DNA from: Phocaeicola dorei
Lineage (GTDB): Bacteria; Bacteroidota; Bacteroidia; Bacteroidales; Bacteroidaceae
Direction: 5' to 3'
NCBI RefSeq assembly: GCF_013009555.1
Contig: NZ_CP046176.1
Span: 4,991,501 to 5,055,500, forward strand
Length of the DNA: 64,000 nucleotides
Within the stretch, counting starts at the first letter, position 1. Every line of letters starts with the position of its first letter. This document shows, one piece after another, positions 57,682 to 64,000 of the stretch. Under the pieces are notes generated by a model, which was not told the origin of the DNA, did not search any database, and saw nothing but the letters and a program-made list of their open reading frames with translations. The translations under genes were made by a program, and so were the position numbers.

Positions 57682-58554
57682 ATGTATACAAATAAAGTAA
57701 AGAAGATAGCTGCGGTACACGATTTATCCGGTGCAGGACGAGTATCTCTCACCGTCGTTATCCCTATCCTCTCATCCATGGGCTTTCAAGTCTGCCCTCT
57801 GCCCACAGCCGTATTATCCAGCCACACCCAATACCCGCACTTCTCCTTCTTGGACCTCACGGACGAGATGCCCAAGATTATCAACGAATGGAAGCAACTG
57901 AAGATACAGTTTGACGCTATCTATACAGGCTATCTGGGCTCTCCCCAGCAAATACAAATCGTATCCCGGTTTATTGATGATTTCCGACAACCTGACAGTC
58001 TGGTTATGATAGATCCTGTTTTGGGAGATAACGGGAAATTATATACCAACTTCGATGAACAAATGATTATGGAGATGCGCCATCTCATCCGGAAAGCCGA
58101 TGTTATCACACCTAATATGACCGAACTCTTTTATCTGCTTGACAAACCTTATAAAGCAGAGAATACGGACGCGGAACTGAAAAACTATCTGCACGAAATA
58201 TCAGAACACGGTCCCGGTATCGTCATTATCACCAGCGTACCCGTACAAGATGACTCGCACAAGACTTCCGTATATGCATACGACAGGCAAGGAGACCGTT
58301 ATTGGAAAGTTACTTGCCCCTACCTGCCTGCTCATTACCCCGGCACAGGTGATACATTTACCAGTGTGATAACTGGCTCACTGATGCAGGGAGACAGCCT
58401 GCCTATCGCCTTGGACCGCGCCACACAGTTCATCCTGCAAGGCATCCGCGCCACTTTCGGATATGAATATGATAACCGAGAAGGAATTCTGCTAGAGAAG
58501 GTATTGCACAATCTGGATATGCCAATCCAGATCAGCAGTTATGAACTGATTTGA
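57682..58554 (+). CDS. Pyridoxal/pyridoxamine kinase-like enzyme
   Basis: A 290-residue ribokinase-superfamily protein. The opening AAVHDLSGAGRVSLTVVIPIL, the VCPLPTAVLSSHTQYP segment and the C-terminal GTGDTFTSV anion hole match pyridoxal kinases (PdxY/PdxK type), which phosphorylate vitamin B6. A related hydroxymethylpyrimidine kinase is possible. It follows murI by 56 bases and may be cotranscribed. Confidence 0.88.
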   Translation: MYTNKVKKIAAVHDLSGAGRVSLTVVIPILSSMGFQVCPLPTAVLSSHTQYPHFSFLDLTDEMPKIINEWKQLKIQFDAIYTGYLGSPQQIQIVSRFIDDFRQPDSLVMIDPVLGDNGKLYTNFDEQMIMEMRHLIRKADVITPNMTELFYLLDKPYKAENTDAELKNYLHEISEHGPGIVIITSVPVQDDSHKTSVYAYDRQGDRYWKVTCPYLPAHYPGTGDTFTSVITGSLMQGDSLPIALDRATQFILQGIRATFGYEYDNREGILLEKVLHNLDMPIQISSYELI

Positions 58555-58899
58555 GGATCCCGAAAGTAGAAGATTTGTCCCCCGGGAAAGAAGCTTGTAC
58601 CAAGCCCTATTACTCCGACGATTAAGGTCGTTTTTCCTTATAGCTAACCCTTATCATACAGTTAACTACTACAGACTCCGGCAGTGGACTGTACAGTCTA
58701 CTGCAAGAGTTTATACAGTCCACTATATCAGACTGTACAAACCACCGGAAGAGACTATAGTACACAACCATAAAAAAGAGCTTAACCATAAAACAAAATA
58801 GGGTTAACCACAAAGAAGAAAAGAGTAAAACCAAAGAAAGCAGCCAAATCGTACCGTGCAAACCAACAAACATCAGCCGTATCAACAATAATAAATAAA
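58555..58899. other. Convergent 345-base intergenic region with overlapping stems
   Basis: No credible gene. It separates the plus-strand kinase gene from the minus-strand permease gene. It contains two mutually exclusive stems: AGTGGACTGTA (58683-58693) with TACAGTCCACT (58714-58724), and TGTACAGTCT (58690-58699) with AGACTGTACA (58730-58739), which share four bases on the left. A GGTTAACC palindrome occurs near 58800. Confidence 0.55.
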
Positions 58900-60138
58900 T
58901 TACCTGCCCAGCAGCCTGCGGCTGAGATAACGCACGGGATACCACACAGAAAGAAAGCCCACCACCAGCACAGTGACAAAAACTATAACAATATCCCATG
59001 TATGGACACTGACCGGATAGGCATCCACCACAAAATTGCCACCGGAGTTACCACCTCCCAGCGAAAGCAATCCGAATTCCTGCTGGATAAAACAAAGGAT
59101 CAAGCCCAGTACCACTCCGATAACCGCACCCATCAATGAAATCATACGCCCCTCGAACAGAAAGATACGCGTAATCAACTTGTCGCTGGCCCCTAAATTG
59201 CGCAATGTCACTACATCTGCCTTCTTATCTATAATCAGCATGGACAATGAGCCTATCACATTAAAGCAGGCTATCATCAGGATAAAGGTAAGGAAAATAT
59301 AAGAGATCAGCTTCTCTATCTCCATAATGCGGAAAGTATCCGCTTGCTGCTCATACCGGTCCTGCACCCGGAAATCATCTCCCAATATTTTCTGTATCTT
59401 CGATTTTACACTCCCTACATCTACATCCGGCTTCAATTTCAATTCTACCGAACTCACTTCTGTGTCATACTGAAACAACCTACGGGCAAATTGGAGGGAA
59501 GTCAAAATGTAAGAAGAGTCATACTTCTGTTGGTTCACCGCAAAAACAAGGCCGCTGGAATATAAATCGGCAGAGTTAAAGCTGGAAGCAGGATTGGCCA
59601 TATTGACTTTAACTCCCCGTTTGGGAGCATAAATCTCTAGCGGATCGAGGAATTTGATACCCGTTCCCAAGATAGAAACCAATTCTATGCCGGGAATGGC
59701 ATAATCTACCACTTCATCATGCAACACGAATTGCCCCCGGCCGAAAAGGATACTGTCAATAGCGGTCAGATCCTCGAAATTATCTTCAATTCCTTTAATC
59801 ACCGCCATGGTCTGACGATCTTTATACTGAACCATCGCATTCTCTTCCAAAGACTCAGAAAAAACAGCGATCTCCGGCATCCGGCGCAAAGCTTCTATAC
59901 GCGCTTCTTGTCCGTCAAAAACCTTTCCGGTGACAGCCGTAATTTTCAGCTCCGGGTCAAAAGCCGTAAAGAAAGTAGCTACCAGATCCTGGAAGCCGTT
60001 AAAAACAGACAAAGTGCATACCAATGCCAATGTAGCCAAAGCCACTCCGCAGACGGAAATGGCTGAAATAACATTAATGGCATTGTGCGACTTCTTGGAA
60101 AAAAGATAACGCTTCGCTATATAAAAGGGAAAATTCAC
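58900..60138 (-). CDS. FtsX-like ABC transporter permease (LolC/LolE type)
   Basis: A 412-residue inner-membrane protein with one N-terminal and three C-terminal helices around a large periplasmic domain (GVALATLALVCTLSVFNGF; FILMIACFNVIGSLSML; VIGVVLGLILCF). It opens with FPFYIAKRYLFSKKSHNAIN, the pattern of LolC/LolE lipoprotein-release permeases. The start codon is GTG. The ATP-binding partner LolD is not in the window. It ends the aroQ-pyk-rbfA cluster, 9 bases after rbfA. Confidence 0.9.
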   Translation of the reverse strand: MNFPFYIAKRYLFSKKSHNAINVISAISVCGVALATLALVCTLSVFNGFQDLVATFFTAFDPELKITAVTGKVFDGQEARIEALRRMPEIAVFSESLEENAMVQYKDRQTMAVIKGIEDNFEDLTAIDSILFGRGQFVLHDEVVDYAIPGIELVSILGTGIKFLDPLEIYAPKRGVKVNMANPASSFNSADLYSSGLVFAVNQQKYDSSYILTSLQFARRLFQYDTEVSSVELKLKPDVDVGSVKSKIQKILGDDFRVQDRYEQQADTFRIMEIEKLISYIFLTFILMIACFNVIGSLSMLIIDKKADVVTLRNLGASDKLITRIFLFEGRMISLMGAVIGVVLGLILCFIQQEFGLLSLGGGNSGGNFVVDAYPVSVHTWDIVIVFVTVLVVGFLSVWYPVRYLSRRLLGR

Positions 60139-60147
60139 CGTCCGGTT

Positions 60148-60483
60148 CTACTTTTTCAACAGTTCGTCTATACGTTCGGCATAATCCAATGAATCATCCA
60201 CAAAGAATTTCAACTCGGGAATGATGCGCAACTGATGGCGTACCCGTGTTCCTAATTCATAACGGATGGATTTCATATTATCATTGATATTCTTTACTAT
60301 TTCCTGGCTCCTCTCAGAAGGGAACACGCTGAGATAGACGCGTGCAATACTCATATCGGGACTGATGCGGACAGCACTTACCGACACCAAAACACCATTC
60401 ATGGACTTAGTCTGAAGCAGGAAAATCTCACTCAACTCCTTTTGGATCAAACGAGAAATCTTATTTTGTCTGGTCGTTTCCAT
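60148..60483 (-). CDS. rbfA: 30S ribosome-binding factor A
   Basis: A 111-residue KH-fold protein acting in 16S rRNA maturation. Family features are RISRLIQKELSEIF, VLVSVSAVRISPDMSIARVYLSVFP and RYELGTRVRHQLRIIPELKFFVDDS. ATG at 60483. It lies between the O-methyltransferase and the permease gene. Confidence 0.95.
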   Translation of the reverse strand: METTRQNKISRLIQKELSEIFLLQTKSMNGVLVSVSAVRISPDMSIARVYLSVFPSERSQEIVKNINDNMKSIRYELGTRVRHQLRIIPELKFFVDDSLDYAERIDELLKK

Positions 60484-60529
60484 AATTAATAATTATTCAG
60501 TTTGCTAATTTGCTAATATGCCATAGGGT

Positions 60530-60547
60530 TCATAGCGCAAGCTATGA
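60530..60547. repeat. Short perfect hairpin between rbfA and the methyltransferase gene
   Basis: TCATAGC, loop GCAA, GCTATGA. It lies in the 73-base gap between the two genes. No T-run is next to it, so it is more likely an RNA-stability or processing stem than a terminator. Confidence 0.5.
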
Positions 60548-60556
60548 GCACATTAT

Positions 60557-61195
60557 TCAACATTTTTTTATGATTGTCAGCCCGTCGCGCAAGGGAAGAA
60601 TCACCTTTTCAACCCGTTTGTCGGCAGCTACCAAATCATTAAATTTCTTTATTCCAATAGTCTGAAGATCTGTATGATGCGGTTCCTCCAATACATGTCC
60701 GTCCCACAATGTGTTGTCGGCAATGATATATCCGCCGGGTGATAATTTCTCCAGTACCATTTCGTAATATTCAATATACTTCCGCTTATCACCGTCTACA
60801 AACGCTAAATCAAAGGTAATGTTCATGCCAGGCAGCAACTTCAGCGCATCACCTATATAAAATTTAATCTTGCCGGCGTAAGGCGAACCTTCCAGCCAGG
60901 GACGTGTAAAGTCCTCCTGCTCATCGTTTATCTCAAATGTGTGCAACATGGCCCCCTCTTCCAACCCTTCGGCCAGGCAAAGTGCGGAGTAGCCACTGTA
61001 AGTCCCGATTTCCAACACCTGACGGGGGCGTATCATTTGCACAAACATTTTCAGCATACGTCCCTGCAAGTGGCCGGAAGCCATACGGGGACGTAAAAGC
61101 TTGACGTGCGTATCGCGATAAAGTGCCTTCAGGTAATCACTTTCTTCGTCAATGTGCTGAAGGATATATTCGTCAATAGCGTCCGTTTCTTTCAT
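60557..61195 (-). CDS. SAM-dependent O-methyltransferase (caffeoyl-CoA type)
   Basis: A 212-residue class I methyltransferase. It has VLEIGTYSGYSALCLAEGL, LAFVDGDKRKYIEYYEM and YIIADNTLWDG, matching bacterial catechol- or caffeoyl-CoA-type enzymes. The natural substrate in Bacteroidetes is unknown. It follows pyk after 15 bases. Confidence 0.9.
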   Translation of the reverse strand: MKETDAIDEYILQHIDEESDYLKALYRDTHVKLLRPRMASGHLQGRMLKMFVQMIRPRQVLEIGTYSGYSALCLAEGLEEGAMLHTFEINDEQEDFTRPWLEGSPYAGKIKFYIGDALKLLPGMNITFDLAFVDGDKRKYIEYYEMVLEKLSPGGYIIADNTLWDGHVLEEPHHTDLQTIGIKKFNDLVAADKRVEKVILPLRDGLTIIKKC

Positions 61196-61210
61196 TCCTA
61201 TCTTCTATTT

Positions 61211-62674
61211 TTATAGGTAACGGTTGCGGTTGGGCAGCACATAGTCCATAGCATACTTCAACACATCTCCCACTACATTGATTTCAAGGAAAGAAGTCTG
61301 AGTACCTTGCTTACCGCTGCTCAGATAGGCCACCATGTCGCTTTCACTCAAAACGCCATCATCCAGCAATTTACGCAAAGCAGCGAAATAATATGCCTGT
61401 CCGTTAGCCTTTTCGGGCATATAGATAGCCTCCACCCCATATGACAAAGCCAGATGACGCATCGTTTTTTCTTTATAACAGATGGCCAATACAGGATATT
61501 TGCCACGGAAAGCAGCAATATTACGTGCGGTACGCCCGCTGAAACTGTCGGTAATAATGGCGCGGATATTCAGTTTGCTGGTAGCCTTTACTGCCTGTTT
61601 TGCCAGGAAAGCAGTTACGTCATTGGAGTTTTCATCCAAAGGAATACGGATGTCATTCTCGGCCAGTTTATCTTTCTCAGCCTGCGCTGCAATCTTGGCC
61701 ATCGTCTTCACGGCTTCCACCGGATACTTGCCGTATGCCGTTTCTCCACTCAGCATCAATGCATCCGTGCGGTAGTAAATAGCATTGGCAATATCGGTCA
61801 CTTCAGCACGGGTAGGACGCGGATTATTAATCATGGTATGCAACATCTGGGTAGCAACAATCACCGGTTTCTTTGCCAGAATACATTTTTTTATCAACAA
61901 ACGCTGAATGCCGGGGATTCGTTCCTGAGGAACTTCAATGCCCAAGTCACCACGAGCCACCATGACTCCGTCGGCCACTTCCAATATTTCATCAATATTG
62001 TCCACTCCTTCCTGATTCTCGATCTTGGCGATAATCTTAATGTCGCTGCCGTATGCATCCAGTATCTGGCGGATATCCAGCACATCTTGCTTATTACGAA
62101 CAAACGAATGTGCTATGAAATCAATGTCCTTTTCAATAGCATACAGTATATTGTTACGGTCCTTTTCTGTCAAAGAAGGGAGATTGATGCGCACGCCCGG
62201 TACATTCACACTCTTACGGTTACCCAAAGTAGCTTCATTCTGCACCTCGCACAACAAATACTCGTCTGTCTTCTCAATCACGCGCAGCTCCAGATCACCA
62301 TCATCAATCAGAATATCGCCATCCACCTGAAGATCATGCACAAAACCAGGATAAGATACAGCAATACATTCACGGGTCGTTTCTTGTGCTGGATTGCCTA
62401 CAATCTTTACTTTGTCACCAATCTGATAAGGAATAGGCTCGCCGCCTGCAATAGCAGTAGTACGCACTTCGGGACCTTTTGTGTCCATCAATATGGCAAT
62501 ACGGTTGGAAACCTCACGTACATTGGTTATCAATTTTTCAAAACCTTCACGTGAAGCGTGAGCCGTATTCATACGGACCACATTCATACCAGCCTTGAAA
62601 AGATCTCTTATAAACTCTACCTCGCAACGCTGATCTGAGATGGACGCTACGATTTTTGTTTGTTTCAACATCAT
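61211..62674 (-). CDS. pyk: Pyruvate kinase
   Basis: A 487-residue glycolytic enzyme converting phosphoenolpyruvate and ADP to pyruvate and ATP. The N-terminal MNTAHASREG, MDTKGPEVRT, KIENQEGVDN and VARGDLGIEVP active-site segments are complete. The C-terminal regulatory part is present. Two adjacent ATG starts exist (62674, 62671). It is 32 bases from aroQ. Confidence 0.97.
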   Translation of the reverse strand: MMLKQTKIVASISDQRCEVEFIRDLFKAGMNVVRMNTAHASREGFEKLITNVREVSNRIAILMDTKGPEVRTTAIAGGEPIPYQIGDKVKIVGNPAQETTRECIAVSYPGFVHDLQVDGDILIDDGDLELRVIEKTDEYLLCEVQNEATLGNRKSVNVPGVRINLPSLTEKDRNNILYAIEKDIDFIAHSFVRNKQDVLDIRQILDAYGSDIKIIAKIENQEGVDNIDEILEVADGVMVARGDLGIEVPQERIPGIQRLLIKKCILAKKPVIVATQMLHTMINNPRPTRAEVTDIANAIYYRTDALMLSGETAYGKYPVEAVKTMAKIAAQAEKDKLAENDIRIPLDENSNDVTAFLAKQAVKATSKLNIRAIITDSFSGRTARNIAAFRGKYPVLAICYKEKTMRHLALSYGVEAIYMPEKANGQAYYFAALRKLLDDGVLSESDMVAYLSSGKQGTQTSFLEINVVGDVLKYAMDYVLPNRNRYL

Positions 62675-62706
62675 AATCTTATCACCTTATATTATACCTA
62701 AACTTT

Positions 62707-63129
62707 TTATTTTCTCATCAACAAAGCCTCAATCGCCAAACGATATGAATGAAGCCCGAACCCACAAATTACTCCCACACAAGCGCAAGAAATCATCGAC
62801 TTATGGCGAAACTCCTCACGGGTATGTACATTTGAGATGTGCACCTCAATCACAGGAGCTGTCACGGAGCGGATAGCATCCTGTAAAGCAATGGAAGTAT
62901 GCGTATAAGCCCCTGCATTCAAGACGATGCCGTCATAATCAAAACCCACTTCGTGTATTTTATTGATCATCTCACCTTCCACATTCGACTGATAATACGC
63001 TATTTCAATGTCCGGATAAGTACGGCGCAATTCCACCAGATAGTCTTCAAATGAAACAGCACCATAAATGGAAGGTTCCCGTTTGCCTAATAAATTGATA
63101 TTAGGTCCATTAATAATTTGTATTTTCAT
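62707..63129 (-). CDS. aroQ: 3-dehydroquinate dehydratase, type II
   Basis: A 140-residue shikimate-pathway enzyme. It shows GPNINLLGKREPSIYG with the catalytic Tyr, NAGAYTHTSIALQDAI and EVHISNVHTREEFR. It is divergent from xerD; the promoter boxes of both genes form an inverted repeat. Confidence 0.96.
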   Translation of the reverse strand: MKIQIINGPNINLLGKREPSIYGAVSFEDYLVELRRTYPDIEIAYYQSNVEGEMINKIHEVGFDYDGIVLNAGAYTHTSIALQDAIRSVTAPVIEVHISNVHTREEFRHKSMISCACVGVICGFGLHSYRLAIEALLMRK

Positions 63130-63154
63130 ATTTATACTATATCTGAACTTTTTC

Positions 63155-63185
63155 TACCTTTGCAGGGAATTTGGGTACAAAGGTA
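63155..63185. promoter_or_regulatory. Back-to-back promoter boxes of xerD and aroQ
   Basis: TACCTTTG on the plus strand (63155-63162) and the same word on the minus strand (63178-63185) match TAnnTTTG and form a 10-base perfect inverted repeat (TCTACCTTTG against CAAAGGTAGA). Starts follow 34 and 49 bases away. The -33 elements are weak. Confidence 0.65.
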
Positions 63186-63195
63186 GAAAAAAGAA

Positions 63196-64000
63196 ATGAA
63201 AAGAACCGAGAAAACAGACAAGATATTGGTGAAATACAAGCAATATTTAAAGTTGGAGAAATCGTTATCTGACAATACGGTAGATGCTTATCTTACTGAC
63301 CTGGACAAGTTACTGGCTTATCTTACATTAGAAAATATCAACATTCTGGATGTCCGGCTTGAAAATCTGGAAGATTTCTCAGCCGGATTACATGATATCG
63401 GCATCCACCCCCGTTCGCAGGCACGCATCTTGTCAGGCATCCGCTCTTTCTACCGTTTCCTCATTATGGAAGATTATCTGGAATCCGACCCAACAGAATT
63501 ACTGGAATCCCCCCAGACAGGTTTCAAACTGCCCGAAGTAATGACGGTGGAAGAAATAGACTTATTGATAGGCAGCATAGACCGCGGAACCAAAGAAGGT
63601 CAACGCAACAGAGCCATATTGGAAACACTTTACAGTTGCGGACTACGTGTTTCCGAACTCTGTAATCTGAAATTATCCGAACTTTATTTTGAAGAAGGCT
63701 TCATCAAGGTGGAAGGGAAAGGAAGCAAACAGCGGCTGGTCCCTATTTCACCGCGTGCCATCAAGGAAATCAGGCTCTACTTCACCGACCGTAACCTGAT
63801 GAAAATAAAGCCGGGATTTGAAGATTTTGTCTTCATCAGCAATTTCGGGAAGAACATCTCCCGCATCATGGTTTTCCATATCATCAAGGAACTGGCAGAG
63901 CGCATCGGTTTGAAAAAAAAAATCAGTCCTCATACCTTCCGCCATTCTTTTGCGACACACTTGCTGGAAGGAGGCGCCAACTTGCGTGCCATACAGTGTA
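63196..64000 (+). CDS. xerD: Tyrosine recombinase XerD, cut by the window end
   Basis: The first 268 residues of a site-specific recombinase that resolves chromosome dimers at dif. An N-terminal SAM-like core-binding domain (about 8-90) is followed by the catalytic domain with Arg in SCGLRVSELCNL, Lys in VEGKGSKQRLVP and His-x-x-Arg in HTFRHSFATHLLEGG. The window ends before the last catalytic His and the nucleophile Tyr, so those cannot be checked. It is divergent from aroQ. Confidence 0.95.
   Translation, partial: MKRTEKTDKILVKYKQYLKLEKSLSDNTVDAYLTDLDKLLAYLTLENINILDVRLENLEDFSAGLHDIGIHPRSQARILSGIRSFYRFLIMEDYLESDPTELLESPQTGFKLPEVMTVEEIDLLIGSIDRGTKEGQRNRAILETLYSCGLRVSELCNLKLSELYFEEGFIKVEGKGSKQRLVPISPRAIKEIRLYFTDRNLMKIKPGFEDFVFISNFGKNISRIMVFHIIKELAERIGLKKKISPHTFRHSFATHLLEGGANLRAIQC

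Noticed and set aside
58595..58999. Short open frames on both strands after the pyridoxal kinase gene
   Set aside because: They run across the stems at 58683-58739, have no homology-like features and lack a promoter or start context.
61454..62554. 366-codon open frame antisense to pyruvate kinase
   Set aside because: It mirrors a certain gene (pyk) and has no recognisable domain or start context; long antisense frames are expected in codon-biased genes.
1..64000. CRISPR array, prophage or large conjugative element
   Set aside because: No regularly spaced repeats, phage structural genes or transfer genes are visible; the only complete mobile element is the IS at 47026-47925.

Overview
The window looks like the chromosome of a gut Bacteroidales, Bacteroides/Phocaeicola type. 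The evidence is paired SusC/SusD genes, hybrid two-component regulators, Bacteroidetes sigma promoters (TTTG, 19-21 bases, TAnnTTTG), weak Shine-Dalgarno sites and Bacteroides-like gene neighbourhoods. I cannot name the species from sequence alone. The window holds about 45 kb of left and central accessory carbohydrate-uptake DNA followed by about 20 kb of conserved housekeeping DNA.

Bases 1-2642 (minus strand) carry the end of an outer-membrane uptake locus: a TonB-dependent receptor without a SusD partner, followed by a DUF4374-like lipoprotein cut by the window edge. Bases 2809-16423 (minus) are a small polysaccharide utilization locus (PUL B): regulator, SusC, SusD, a GH115-family enzyme and a GH2 enzyme. 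Its regulator is abnormal. It keeps the periplasmic sensor, the membrane helix and the AraC-type DNA-binding domain, but the histidine kinase, ATPase and receiver domains are cleanly missing in frame.

Bases 16724-40783 are a large PUL (PUL A). An intact hybrid two-component regulator on the plus strand is divergent from SusC, SusD, GH2, a divergent GH127-like enzyme, GH43, GH146, GH127, a GH43-like enzyme, a second GH146 and a small acidic protein. Four enzymes of the DUF1680 (GH127/GH146) superfamily all keep the Glu-x-Cys plus Cys-Cys zinc/nucleophile site. This points to a substrate rich in beta-L-arabinofuranose, such as extensin-type hydroxyproline glycoproteins or branched arabinan (inference). 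A CCACCTT word is repeated upstream of both susC genes, so the two PULs may share a regulator.

Bases 40825-42957 form a junction: a DNA-3-methyladenine glycosylase gene, a gene-poor palindrome-rich stretch, a SusD C-terminal remnant, and a tRNA-Leu/tRNA-Gly pair with an excellent promoter and terminator. From 43028 on lie conserved genes: aldo/keto reductase, argH, an SRPBCC protein, pyrE, comF (split by a complete 900-base IS5-family element with a TAA target duplication), recX, prmC, then ribD, a DUF6242 lipoprotein, uppS, bamA, two skp/ompH genes, murI and a pyridoxal kinase. A convergent minus-strand group follows (aroQ, pyk, O-methyltransferase, rbfA, a LolC/E-type permease). The window ends inside xerD.
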